DNA from: Allacma fusca
Lineage: Eukaryota > Arthropoda > Collembola > Symphypleona > Sminthuridae
Length of the DNA stretch: 64,000 nt
Direction of reading: 5' to 3'
NCBI GenBank assembly: GCA_947179485.1
Contig: OX359248.1
Coordinates: forward strand, 28,281,378-28,345,377
How positions within the stretch are numbered: the stretch's first letter is position 1; each line of letters begins with the position of its first letter. The position numbers were made by a program, and so were the translations under genes. Shown here piece by piece: positions 46,661 through 58,900 of this stretch. The notes under the pieces were generated by a model. That model was not told the origin of the DNA. It saw only the letters and a list, made by a program, of their open reading frames with translations, and did no database searches.

Positions 46661-47356
46661 GACTGCCAACTAAGTCCTCCAATGAATTTTTACCGGTCTT
46701 CAATCCCTTACGGTTTTTATTGTTCATTTGTTGTTTATTCTTGTTATGAAATAATAGTACAAATGATTAATTTATTTAATTTATTACTTTACAAATTATG
46801 ATTATTATTACATTATTAATTTACAAATGATGCTTATTTGTAAATTTATTAACAGAGTTTGGTTTTGAGTGGTGGCGACCATTTCCAACAGGGATGTGAG
46901 CAATTTGAAGAGTGCAAATTTGTAGGAAGCAAAATGTTGAGGAGTACAGGCAAATGTATCAAATGAGCAAAAAGTGGCAAGATTTTCGGATGAAACGAAA
47001 GCAGAAAACATTTCTTCATTGAATTCTTCCTATAACGAATCTTAGAATTATTGTAATAATAACTGTATTGACAAAACGTGTTTATTAAATGTGCCAAAAA
47101 TTAAAACCTGCATTACACGAAAAAACTTTACCTACCCCAATAAATGCATTTAAATAATATTTCGCAGTTTTATTACAATAGCAACTGCATTGATTTCTGC
47201 AAAACTAACACATCGGTAGTTAATAGTATACTTATTTTATAAATTCGAATCCCTTCAATATGTATAAAGCTTTTAACCACTGTCTAATCAGTTGGAACAT
47301 GTTGATATAATCGCTTACAAAATTTTCAATGAAGTTTATAAAGAGTTTATCATAAT
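44630..47356. other. Helicase-intron DNA with four further copies of the 25-bp motif
   Basis: Contains motif copies at 45257, 45737, 46488 and 46633, all on the plus strand. The last two belong to a tandem pair with a period near 145 bp that also shares GACTGCCAACTAAGTCCTCC. The 96-codon frame at 45400-45690 has no domain I know. Confidence 0.5.
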
Positions 47357-50290
47357 GTGATTTTGTATATGATGGTATACTCTATAGAAATGGATACAAC
47401 GAACGCGCCAGCTGAAAATTATCCCCGATTCGGTGGGTTTGATGGTAATATGTCCTTGGACAGAGATGGTCCAGAAAGCTGTTCTGTTCTATCTAGATTG
47501 GATAAAATCCAATTGCAGAATGATGTTATTCTGTCGTGTCTGAAAAATCTTGAAATGCGTATGGAAAACATGAAAAAATTGACAGAAACAAGCAGGACAA
47601 ACAGCCAGAGCCGTTTCCGAGCTACAAACCAGCAAGATGAGTTCTCCGTTGCTAGGACTGTCTGTGCTGGCGCTATTGTTCATAGGTTGTCTTTTAAATC
47701 CGTAGATACTTATTTGAAACTACTGAAAGTTTAACAAGATAAAAGTGAACTGTGAAAACTTAAAATGTAAAGGAAAGATGACAACAATCAAGTCGCTGAA
47801 AATTACAACGACGATGAGTTCACAAGTGCTAATTCACCTGACCAAATGGTTAGACAAAAGCAGAGTGGTTAATGCCCTACCGGGATACCCTATCTGATAC
47901 GGAGTTTACATGTAATCTTTGTTTTGATACGCAGGGGAAAAGGGCGTATTCAAACTGAAGAAAGTTGATTCAACTGTAATAGATGATCAAACTCTTTAGC
48001 AATTTTAAGCAGTCAGTTCGTAGGCATTCAATTACTGCAAATCATTTATCAAAACTATCCAAAGCAATAAGTGAAAACGCTTGTGTTGATCCAAGGAATA
48101 AACAAGCTGGTTTGATACTTGGAACCTTAACATGGAACCTTGTGACTAAGTTTAAAATACTTCATGCTTACGAACAACAGGTTGCTACTTTCGCTGACTT
48201 GGGAATTCCAGTTCCCGACATTAATCACGGTAAAGGATTTGCAGAATCATTAGTCCCAGTACTGTACGACATACTTTTCGAAAGAACTTACGTTAACGTT
48301 CTGAACGATAAGTGCGATCTATCAAAACTTGCGTCACCCTTTACTGTTTGAGCGGATAAAATTACTTCCAATGGAACGTCTTATCACATCATTGGAATCT
48401 CCACTTGCATTGGTGGTGAAAATAGAAGCATCTTTCTGGGCATCCCTCCATTGGGCGTAGATTTAACTTCTAAAGGTCTAGCGAAGAGCATCGTCGAACA
48501 GCGCCTAAAGTTTTATTCCATGCAAGACCTGCAAAAGTTGTACATGAGATGTTTCGTAGATGGTCAATACGTACTACTTAAGGTACAAAAAGAAATTCTG
48601 AAACTTCTGGGTTTCAATATTCAAGAAAGAGATCTTTTTCATCACTACTGGTGGGACTCGGCTCATGTTATAGAGATGGCAAATTCGGATTTAATGTGAA
48701 AACATTTCCGTTGGTTGGAGAAATTGACGGGGTAATGCTGGAAATACATAACATTTTAATTAAGACAAATTGTGAAATAATTGACTTTATAATTACGGAC
48801 AAACTTAGCTTCATATACTTTTAAATTGTTAAGGATGTAAACTCGAAGTACAAGTATGGACAGGGACGCGCTGAATTACACGATGAAGCAAACAAGTCAT
48901 TCATGAAAGCATTAAGCATTGGAAGCAGCAGTGGCACACGATTTGCTACTCATGAATTTAAAATGCTCAAAAATTTGCATGGCAATTTTCGCTTCATTTT
49001 CGCTCTCATGTCAAAGAAAAATGACAAGGAACTTACTCGAATAAATAACGTTAGGTTTGCTGTCCTGCTTCCTGAAATCACGGACTATTATAAAGCCGTT
49101 GGTTGTGGTTCTTCGGAAGTACAGAATTCAACTTCATACCCTTGGGAGTGTGACAGTGCTGTTGAAAATATGATTAACAATTTAAACATTATGGCAACCT
49201 GCTTAGAAGCCTCTAGCTATAACTACGATCAACCACTGATAACTTATTTCAACGACTGTGTCAAGGAACTTCTGCTTTACTACACATATCACGACTCCGC
49301 TTTGTTTCGACGCCAGGTATTTCTACATAATCTACGGTCCAAATCAGCCGCGGAAATTCACATTGATATGGAATTGGCTACCACTTGCCAGGCAAAGAAA
49401 CTGGCTCTATTATATCGTTACTACTGCAATCGAATGCAAGCCAGAATGGCCAATATGGAAGTACAAACGTGACCTAAAATCCGGAAAGCAGTGCTTCTCG
49501 CTGAAATGAATATTACATTCCGATCGTTCATTACAAAACCGCTCATTTGAAGAAAACTGATCATGAGGTTTGTTCAAATACAATGAGTTACGGTCTCGAT
49601 TATGCAAGCTTGTTTCAACTCTATTATTTATTTAATCCTTTCTAGATGGGGATTTATACAACCAAGTGAATTATCCGCTTTAGTCACAGCATGAGGAATT
49701 TACGGATAACTTGAAGGATTATTATGAGACTACAGTAAACGACCCTGGTTTAGTTTACACTGAAAAAGATCTGTGGCGTAACGTTCTTACCTCAGACAAA
49801 TTCAAATTAAATTCTACCGGTGCAGTCACAAGTCTTTCACTTACTGCTAACAGCTTTAGTTAGAAATAAAAGTGAATGTGTAGCAGAAAGTGTTGGAAGT
49901 ATTATTAAAATTCATTTGCAAGGACGAGGATCACTGTTACATGATAGTCTGGACCACGAACTTTTTCTGTCTTGGAATGGGCCGTCATTGGTTGATGTTT
50001 TAAAGCAATTGAGAAGCGATTTCATGGTGGGGAACCATATTTGTATCACTCTTTCCGATGCTGAAACAATACGAAACGTCGAAGGTAACAGACCGCCGGC
50101 GTGAGATTCGTGGACGCATACCACCACCGTAAGGTACAACCAGGATTTGTGTTTGGAAGGAAAACCGTTAAACCCGGATGCATTTGCAGCTGTATGCAAA
50201 CAGAAGGGAAAGGTCGTTCGGCTGTTTGCGGGCAACGCATTGTAAGTTTGCGGCAACACTTTCCCAAAAATTTCTTTTCCGTAAATGTGG
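47357..50290 (+). pseudogene. Decayed transposase-like gene
   Basis: Several co-oriented frames form one broken spliced gene. The N-terminal part (47357-47734) holds a short coiled-coil-like stretch. The next (47983-48700) is open apart from one stop at 48352 and contains ADKITSNGTSYHIIGIS, FLGIPPLGVDLTSKGLA, DGQYVLLKVQKEIL and HHYWWDSAHVIEMANSD. A third (48829-49472) begins after an acceptor and has GQGRAELHDEANKSFMKAL, SGTRFATHEFKMLKN and FRFIFALMSKK. The last (about 49640-50104) has one stop, one frameshift, and KSECVAESVGSIIKIH and FLSWNGPSL. The DK, DGQY and WDSAHV positions suggest an RNase-H-fold transposase like those found in uncharacterised invertebrate elements; I cannot name the superfamily. 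About three lesions show it is no longer active. It lies inside the helicase intron. Confidence 0.6.
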
Positions 50291-50611
50291 TTTTAGATGA
50301 TCGCAGATTAAAATAATTCTGCATCTTATATTCAAGAAAATTCGTAATACATATATGAGATCTCTAAGTTTGGTTTCATTCCACAAAATAATAAATGGCT
50401 ACATTAGCATGTGCTGGCATATTTTTACCAATAGAAGAATCTAGCAGCCTAGATTAACTGAACCATGTCATCACTGAGAATTTAAGATTAAAGTAAAACC
50501 GAAATAAATAATTGTGAACTGGACGTGCAATGTTGAAACCTTAAGAACTTAGTTAACTGCATTGCGATAGCGAGAGTAAGAAATAATGTGCTGCTAATAA
50601 TAGCTGCTATC
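50291..50611. other. Right edge of the helicase intron
   Basis: No gene or repeat end recognised between the transposase relic and the helicase exon ending near 50612. Confidence 0.4.
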
Positions 50612-52031
50612 CAAGGAAAACCAGTACAGCACCACGTTCATTTACTTCAAAAGAGTCGACTCCATTCTTGTCAGGTTTTGAGGTATTGTATCTCCTCTCG
50701 TGCTTCTCAAAGGTATCAAAAGAAGCAATGACGTTAACGGCCATTTCATAAATATCTGGAGCAATTTTTGGTTGTTCGTAGAAATCAACTCTGCAAATCT
50801 TGGGCTAAAACAAAACAAAAGCATGATAACATCATTCACTCATTAAAATTATTGCATTCAAATTGTCATTGTTAAAACTTTACCATTTCAATGCCATGTA
50901 TATTATTTATATAATGCTCAGTCACAGGGTATGTGGTCAGATGAGGTATTTGGACTATAACCGTTCCCAACGCGTTCCCGTTCAACCTCCAGTTAGGAAA
51001 GTAGTCCATGAATTTCTTCACACTCAGAGTAGCCGACATAAGAATCACTTTTGTGTATGTATCTTGCCTTTCAACCATGATTCGTTTGATTACGAGCATC
51101 AGAAGATCAGTATCCAAATCGCGCTCGTGAACTTCGTCTGAAATAAAAATTGCCACAAATATATACACTGACAAATAAATAGCTACATTTATACTCATAA
51201 TAGTAACATACTTTCGCATTACGCTAAACACAGGAATTCCGCAAAGCAATAATTACCTATGATTATGAGACTCCATTGTTCCAGTGACTTTTTGTTAATC
51301 ATCATTTGAAGAAGAACTCCCGTCGTCATGTATACTAAACGAGAATCTTCACTGAATTTCCGATCCATTCCAACCTACCAATACACCAGAAATTTCATTT
51401 ATCAACCATCGAAAAGTTAGTAATTGGCATTCTACTGTACATAGTCAAACTCAATTACCTTGTACCCAACCAAAGACCCTAGCTCCCACCCTCGCTCCCA
51501 ACAAACTCGGTTAGCTACAGACAATGCAGCAATTCGCCTCGGTTGAGTGACTACAATTCTGCAGAATTTATTTTTCTCTACTGCATCATCCATGAGGAAC
51601 TGTGGCACCTGAGTAGTCTTGCCACAGCCTGTGAATCCTTCTATGATTGTCACCTGGTGGGCGTTTACACTGGAAAGAATCTGCAAGTACGAAGAATCAC
51701 AACTGAGTATTAAAATATCGGCATGCATACGGCTTTTTGCCCGAGTGGAGTCGGATGTGATTTTGCAGATCCGAAGATGTTTTAAACCCTGCTTTACATC
51801 CAACGTAAGTGCAAACACATGCGTGTCTCCTACACATTTCCCAAACACCACATTACATTTTTCATAACAAATTAACCCATGTAATTCCCCCGCAAATACT
51901 TTAAACACAAACCTGTATGATGCATCAGATGAACTGCTAACTGCGACGAGTCCCGTGCTTGATAGGGGCACAACTTGCATCTAATAAAAAACATCAACCG
52001 TCCAAAAACCGTATAAACATCACTAGGGAAT

Positions 52032-52188
52032 GTCGATTGAAAATACCCTCGTTTATATGCCCGGCAAGCTGAATATGGCCAAAATGTCCGCCAACGTGCC
52101 ATATTTTTGAGCATATTGGCCCATTGGCAAAAAGCCCTAAATTTGGGCATTTTCGACAGGGCATATTCGGCATTTTGGACATTTTCAG
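52032..52188. mobile_element. Small insertion with GGGCATTTT motifs
   Basis: A 157-bp segment flanked on both sides by TAGGGAAT (52024-52031 and 52189-52196). It contains repeated GGGCATTTT, GGCATATT and CCAAAATGTCC units; the right end reads inward CTGAAAATGTCC and the left TTGAAAATACCC, a weak inverted match. The left arm of the inverted duplication lacks it, and homology between the arms stops here. Confidence 0.6.
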
Positions 52189-52191
52189 TAG

Positions 52192-52905
52192 GGAATATTT
52201 ATTATTTTTTGTAGACAAAACTCAGCAATACAGTCAAGACAAAAAAACCACTATTCACTATTAAAATAAAATATTCAAATTTCAATATAAAAGACCTAAT
52301 TATTTTATTATTAATAATAATTTTGCTCAAATGTATTTTATTTAAAAATATACTTGATATATATCATATAATCGCCTTATATTGAATTGACGAACATAGT
52401 GTTGCATTTTGTATAACGTTAATCACAATACTCTAGTTCTCACGTGTACGGTTCTTCAATGATAAATCCTTGCATCTGGCACTGATAATAACACCAGTAT
52501 AACTGTTGTAAATCGGTGGTCGCGGAATATTAATACACTGGACATTCCGTTACTACTTGAACCTGCTCCGAATTTATCCCATCTTTGGGAAGTCCTTCCA
52601 GTCTAGGATTCCGCATCGCTGAACAACCACTTGGGGTAGGTCTACGCCCAGAATTTACATGATTAAACTCGTCTAAAAACTTGTGCCCCAGAATGGGTCC
52701 CGACTTGTCGCTTCTTGCGCTCGTATTTGACTTGGATCGAGAGTAATTTTCATACCGGGGATCCGTACCTCTATAGCAAAAGAAGTTACAGACTTGTCTT
52801 AATTTCATTATCAGTGTCAATTAAATACACAAGCATACCCACAATACTCTCGAAACTAAACTTGAGTTATGAACGCAGTCAAAAAAATGGTTCAAGCCAA
52901 AGATG
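52192..52905 (-). repeat. Inverted duplication, right arm, outer part
   Basis: Partner of 36865-37665. On the minus strand it encodes SRSKSNTSARSDKSGPILGH and MRNPRLEGLPKDGINSEQVQ and shares the ACAC/GTGAGA donor at about 52443. The reading frame after VTEC differs between the arms: here it soon stops, while the left copy stays open for longer. Confidence 0.8.
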
Positions 52906-53413
52906 GGCCTTTAAATTCACCTAGCCTATTACCTTCTGTTAGAACTGTAGAGTGTAGCCACCTATACTCACGTCGACGTGATTCTTCTCTCGTCTTAGTA
53001 TTACCTTATAGGTCAGTAAGTTATTAATTCTTTTGATATTGTTGAGTCATCAAGTTCACCATGTGACAGTGCTTATTTGTATTGATTGGTAATCGGTATG
53101 TGTAATGTTCTCGTAGCGTAACCTAAATTTATTGGTTAAGAAAATTGTACCTAGGATTATTATGGGACAAGAAAATCTGAGTGATTATTCGCCCTTCTCG
53201 CCTTCTGTGTATCGGTTTGTAATTATTTTACTCCAATAATAATTTCAAGACGACTTGAGAATTTTGTATTTGGTGAATCCACGGTTGATTTGGTTTTCCT
53301 GTTTTCTTATAATATAGAACCCGTTCCCAGTCGGAACACCTTCCTATAATTAAGCTTTTAAGTGATAATCTAAAATTACGTAACATTGCGAGCTTCCAGT
53401 AGGCTGCAAGCAG
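52906..53413. other. Intergenic, no gene seen
   Basis: No supported feature. The 68-codon minus frame at 53228-53434 overlaps the terminal repeat that follows. Confidence 0.35.
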
Positions 53414-54051
53414 TTGGTATATGCCGAGAAGCACAGCGAGCTGAGCAAGCTGAAAAAGCGCTCCTCTGCGACAGAGTTTCAGGGAACTTCCATCAATGAT
53501 GTCATCCTCTATATGGGTTAGTCACTTTTGACTTGGATGACGAAGTATGACAGAGTCAGTGGGTCTCTACAGAACTAGGTGATGTCACCCAAATTCAAGC
53601 GCTCACCACTCACAATGCATACTGAAAATTTGCATCATCTTTCGGCATATTGTTTTAAACACAAAAATCGCAAGTTTTTTTGTATTAGTGGTATTTATAA
53701 AGCAATTGTGTCATGTATACGCTAAAATCAGTCTCTTATACAGAGTTCACTGATTGACAACACTCAATAGTGTCTCTCAAGAAAAGTGGAAATAAATAGG
53801 ACGTACAAAGTGAAGCCGATAAAATACTTTATATCAAAATATAGCTAATCAAGTGCTGAATGAAGCAAAATTGCTCAAAATATTTCACATTTCGCTGAAA
53901 AGCCAAAATCTCTGTTAAAATTCAAACTAATAGTTAAAAACTGTAATCGTGAGTACTCAAAGGTTGTTTTTTACGTTAATTTACATAAGTGCAGTGGCAA
54001 GTAAGCAGTGGAAACTAGACGCATCTGACAATCAGCAGGGTTCCTATCAGC

Positions 54052-54895
54052 TTGCTCCACTGCAACGGCCCGGACCAGCTACATTACATACAACGCTACA
54101 AAGAGCATAGTATAGCACATGCTGGCCGGGCGGCCTGTACAGATAAGTTCATAAACACATTCACTTTAACACTCACAAAATTGTACCTGATAAAGAACCA
54201 AAACGACCCTAACGCAGAAATGTCTTTCATAGAGAGGTCATCCAGTAAGCAAAATAACACAAATGTACCTATGGCATGGACATTCTCAACTGAGGATTCA
54301 ACACAACTACAAAGTAGCACTCTCAAGAGAAGCCGGGAATATGCATATGACGGAGTTGAGAATAAGCAGCCCAAATCCACCGATGTACTAGAGGCCATTC
54401 TATCAATGAAGGAAGAAATGAAGCAAGAATTAAATGAGATGAAGACGGACATTATGTCATCTGTAGAAGCAGTTCAAACGAAAGTTGAAAAGCTAGAGAT
54501 CAGCCTCCGTGACTCCCTCCAACAAATAGAAGCCAGAGTAGATGACTTGCAAGACCAAAATGCGGACCTGGAAGCAAAAAATGAGGAACTGACCAAGAAC
54601 ATCAAGCTAACTAAAAGAGGAACTGATTGAGACACAGAAAGAACAACTTAAAGAATTGGAAACCAAGTTCCATAAGTACCAAACACGCAATAATGTAGTT
54701 ATCTCAGGGATGCAGGAAACAGACGAAGTAACGAACAAAACAATAGCGGAAAAAGTAATGCACTTTGCAAGGAGCACACTCGGGATTGAAAACCTACGAG
54801 TGGATTATGCCAAGAGAATTGGAAGAGTACCTACTAACCCCAATCGAAGTCGCCCCATCAAAGTGGTGCTATCATGTGCAGAAGAACTAGAAAAC
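54052..54895 (+). pseudogene. LINE ORF1 (coiled coil plus RRM-like)
   Basis: The first part (54052-54630) carries a heptad-rich coiled coil from about residue 105 to 190 (KEEMKQELNEMKTDI, VEKLEISLRDSLQQIEARVD). After one frameshift near 54620 the frame continues (54656-54895) with TRNNVVISGMQETDEVTN, VMHFARSTLGIENLRVDYAK and RIGRVPTNP, which resembles the RNA-recognition fold of L1-type ORF1 proteins. Such proteins bind LINE RNA as trimers. The likely start is either 54052 or the ATG of MSFIERSSSK further in. Confidence 0.8.
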
Positions 54896-55099
54896 TAAAA
54901 AGCAAGAAACCTCTAAAAGAAAGGAGAATTCCGATATTTATTGGTCCAGAGCTAACCTAGGATGAAATCCAAGCAAGACGAATAAGAAGAATGGGTCATA
55001 AGAACAGAAATGGCAATGAAGCAATAACCACAAACCGTGCTTCTGGGGAAATTATGGATGCTAACTGAGGAAGCGGCCGGCCGGAACAACCCAAACGTG

Positions 55100-58000
55100 T
55101 ACATATTTTAAATAAACTAATTTATTGGAATTTGCGTGGACTTATTTCAAACTATTCTGAAAAATTTAAAGTAATAATTGAACACCGACCTGAAATTTTC
55201 TGCGGTTAAAGCGCGACTCCAAAATCTATACACAAGGTTTGCAAAGCCTGTATCAATTAGAAATTGTTGACTGTGAAAACAAAAATACAAAGAGGAAGTG
55301 GAGGATTCTTGATCGGAGTTAAATGCGGTATAGACTTCCAAGTACAGCTAAAGTCAAAGTATTATATTGCACTAACAATAGGAGATGGTCAGGATAACAT
55401 TTGTATTACTTTTACTTATATACCACCACATAAGGATCACAATTACGAAATGAATAAAATGTGAAATGCTGTAAAAAAAATTTAAGATTCCATACACTGT
55501 AATAATGGGAGATATGAATGCCCGCATAGGTATGAAGAATGAATCAGTAAATGAATTAAGCAGAATCCCTCCAAGAAATTCAAAGGATTCAAAGTGTAAT
55601 GCCAGAGGTAAACTACTTTTAGAAGAATGTGCTACTAAAGACTACATAATATTGAATGGACGATCCCAGAGTGACAGTGAAGGAGAGCTCACATTTGTCT
55701 CAAGCCAAGGGACTAGCTGTATAGACCTAGGTATAAGTAGCTCTCTAATGTATGACAAAATATTGGACTTTAAAATTCTTGACTCCGCACTGTCTGACCA
55801 TTTCCCAATTGAATTGTTACTAACAAATAACTCTCACACTAAATCCCGTAAAATATGTAACAAAATTCACTGGAAAAAGGGAAGGGCAAATAATTTTAAA
55901 ATAGCTGTAGCAAAGCTACGAGGAACCCTTTTTGGATTTTGATAAATGTAATTTTGATGATCTAGAAAATTTAATTATAAACGCTGCAAAGGAATGTAAC
56001 ATGACGTGTAAAGGTTATCATATAGAAAATGATGTACAAGATGCAAAATGGTATGGTAAAGAATGTAGAAATAATAGACAAATCGTAAACAGAATTATAC
56101 GCAGAATACGCAAATTGTCAAACAAGTGGTCACCAGAGGAAAAATATGAAGTCCTGCAAGAGCTGCAAGAGGCAAAGTCGAATTTATAAAAGTACGTGTA
56201 AGCAACAAAAAGAGACATATTATGTAGCTATGAGGGAAGATATAAACAATTCCAAACATAGTGATACTTTTTGGAAGGCATTAAATAGATTTAGAAACAG
56301 TAAGTTCACAAAAATTACGAACAGCATACCAGATAACAGATGGTATGATCACTTTAAAGGAGTTTTAGAAGAATTTCAAGATGAAAACAGAGATGTCAAT
56401 GGGGTTGAAGATACCAACCCAATCAACGACACTGCCAAAAACCTTCAATTTATGTTGGATAACGAAATAACTGCAGATGAAGTCAAGCATGCCATAAAAT
56501 GTCTCCCAAAAAGTAAAGCAGTCGGAACAGACGGTATTCCTAATGAAGCCTACATGAATTTAGACCCAACTACATTATGCTACCTAGTAAAGGCTTTAAA
56601 CAAAGCTTTACAAGAAGAAATTCCCGAGAAATGGGGCGAAATCATTACAGCACCAATATACAAGAAAAATTATAAAGAAACCCCCAAAACTACAGGCCCG
56701 ATTACCAAGCTGATTACTTCAATAATATCAGCACGCATAGGACATTTCTGTGCAATTGGAGAAATACTTTCCGACAATCAGTGCGCGTACAGAAGGGGCA
56801 GGGGCTGCTTTGACCAAGTATTTAATTTGTATGCCCTAATATGCAAGCAATTAAGCGTGCCAAAGGGTAATTTTTTCGCAATATTTGTGGACTTATCGCA
56901 AGCCTTCGACTCCATTACACACTGCAAGCTTTGGAAACTTTGGTTAAGAAGGCTGGGCCTGAGTGAAAACTGTACAACTAGGATACAAGATCTGTATAAG
57001 TTAGCCAAAACTAAAGTAAGAACCAACAACGGGTTCACAAGCTTTATAAATATCAAGAAAGGTGTACTTCAAGGAGAGAGTTGCTTCTCAATTTGTTTAA
57101 TTTATATTTAGACGAGATTGTAGAAATTCTAAAATGTAACAATATGCAAGGTATAAGCACAACTATAGTCAAAATAATGATTTTAATATATGCGGATGAC
57201 TTAGTATTAGTTTCACCAACACAACAAGGGCTGCAACAACAAATTGACATACTGAAAGATTTTTCGAAAGAAACAACCTACAAGTTAATCTAAACAAGAC
57301 TAAAGTGGTAATGTTCAGGAAAAACGGGAAAATAGGCGCAAAGGTTGACTTTAAGTGGGGTACTGGTGCAATAGAAATAGTACCGAATTATACATATCTA
57401 GGAGTACCATTCCAACAATCTGGCATTTTTAGTGTAGCTAAAGATCATTTTGTTAAAAAAGCAAAAGCAGCTCAAATAGAGCTGATAAAGCTTATTTATA
57501 AGAGTCAAACCAACAATGTAAAAATAATAACCCAACTTTTTACTATTTTTATAAACTCCACACTACTGTACTGCGCACCAGTTTGGGCCCTACGCTATGT
57601 GGATGAAATGGAAAAACTCCAAACAATGTTTTTGCGAAGAATATGCAATTGCAGCAATCTAGTCCCTGGATACATTTTGAGATTGGAAACAGCAACAACA
57701 AGTGTCAAGAAGTGGATTTTTAAAGCAACGCTGTCGTCGCTGTCCCTCATTAGGAAAGCATTAAACCAGAAACCTGGGACGATACTGAGGAGCTGCTATG
57801 AGGAAATCGCAGGAATCGCACAGGGAAAGTACAGTTTGACTGAAAAAGTGAAACAACTCTTCCACGAAAATCAGATGCACGAAGAATACAGTCAACTTAA
57901 CAAGGACTATATAAATTCAAATTTTCGAAGCATAATAGGAAAATACAATCAAAATTTAACGAACAAGGATGTGAGAAATCTGCAAGAGGGCAAACACATG

Positions 58001-58426
58001 GAACACTTTAGGATAATTAAGAAAGACGTAAATATTACCAAATTTTATACCGAAAATCTGAAATGGAATATTGTGAAGCTGATACAAAATCTCAGAACCG
58101 GAATCCCATTTATGTGTATTAAAGGAAGGAGTTTGAAATTAAGAGGCCTCTGGATCCGCTGGAGAGGCACTGACAACTCTCCCTACTGTGAACTCTGCAA
58201 TCTGCATGAACCAGAAGACTTGTACCATGTAATGTTCATCTGCCCACACTATAAATCACCTAGGAAGCGATATTTAGGAGAACTGGACAATGTGCCGGAG
58301 AGTGATTATATTATAAAAATGTTTCAAGACTCAACAAATAGAGAAATGTATCTCAAATATTATTACTTTTGGTGTGAAGCTGAGAAAATCCGATCCTTCT
58401 ACTACGAATGTATAGCAGGATGTTAG
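55100..58426 (+). pseudogene. LINE ORF2 (endonuclease and reverse transcriptase)
   Basis: Domains in order: an EEP endonuclease beginning IYWNLRGLISN near 55115, GGFLIGVK near 55300, GDMNARIG at 55507 and SDHFPIELL at 55795. The reverse transcriptase has PKSKAVGTDGIPNEAY, IFVDLSQAFDSITHCKLW (motif A), KKGVLQGES (motif B) and LIYADDLVLVS (motif C with the catalytic aspartates, at 57185). The long C-terminal part (57305-58426) ends with a CCHC knuckle CELCNLHEPEDLYHVMFIC. The frame is cut by several stops and frameshifts (near 55205, 55460, 55930, 56190, 57110 and 57290), so this copy cannot make its enzyme. It is nevertheless nearly full in length. Confidence 0.88.
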
Positions 58427-58900
58427 TATAACAAGTCATGTAATTAACTATCTTTTTTTACTTTGAATTTCATAAAAAAAAGCATTTTCTTTTCTTTCCT
58501 CTTTTTTAAATATAAGTTCAAATTATGTTATAAAGTAACAGAGAAGAACTACTTGAATATTTGAGTAACTGTAAACGGGTTGTAACGGCTGTGGCCAAAG
58601 TATCGACCAATAAAACCATTATTATTATTATACGCTAAAATCATGGATTTCCCGGTCTTGCAGTATAGCCAATAGGTGATGTCACCTATTGGGGTGGGTC
58701 CATCAGTTTTGTCAGTGATGACACTTGATGACACCTATGACATTGGGTCCATAAATCCCCTTTTTTAGCATGACATCATTGATGGACGTTCCCTCAGCCC
58801 GCTGTACTTCTCTTCTCGGCTTGCTGTATATACCACCGACTTCTTGGCTATATAGTGGAATAATATAGTACATACAGCGGCTTGCTATATAGTGAAATGA

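Larger units (their letters stand above)
40080..51680 (-). pseudogene. spn-E-like: Spindle-E/TDRD9-like DEAH-box RNA helicase gene, decayed
   Basis: Minus-strand gene in pieces. Exon 51680-51459 has IIEGFTGCGKTTQVPQFLMD (Walker A) and VVTQPRRIAALSVANRV. The exon about 51378-51258 has RLVYMTTGVLLQMM. The exon about 51137-50885 has DEVHERDLDTDLL (motif II) and LMSATLS (motif III). An exon ending near 50612 reads AVLVFL. After an intron full of transposon DNA come 42037-41870 (LLPLHSTITN, NIAESSITV), then CLTKSLS, TGA, LRLEWASKNQCIQRKGRCGR (motif VI), then VPEMMKS-like and LSYLGQVMARLSIDLR pieces. At 41090-40100 follow FSDCLALINVYK, NLVKEIQRRL and FYPNYF. The DEVHERD box and QRKGRxGR fit TDRD9/spindle-E, which acts in the nuage on piRNA ping-pong. 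In-frame stops and a frameshift near 40800 point to a pseudogene; the C-terminal Tudor part is not found. Confidence 0.82.
53731..58628 (+). mobile_element. Full-length LINE retrotransposon
   Basis: Bounded by a 15-bp target duplication TATACGCTAAAATCA (53716-53730 and 58629-58643). It begins GTCTCTTATACAGAG, has a 5' leader of about 0.4 kb, ORF1 and ORF2, and ends in an ATT-repeat tail (58610-58628). The intact 5' end and perfect target duplication show a complete, fairly recent insertion, but both ORFs carry a few stops or frameshifts. Endonuclease-RT order without RNase H fits the Jockey/CR1-like part of the LINE tree; the exact clade is not settled. Confidence 0.92.
53414..58837. mobile_element. 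Older inverted-repeat element split by a LINE
   Basis: The left end (53414-53505) and right end (58771-58837) are inverted copies: TTGGTATATGCCGAGAAG, then CAGCGAGCTGAG or CAGCGGGCTGAG, then GGAAC(T/G)TCCATCAATGATGTCAT. The LINE inserted between them, so the original element was only about 500 bp long. TGATGTCACC phrases occur in the rest of its body. Superfamily unknown; no target duplication was defined. Confidence 0.7.
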
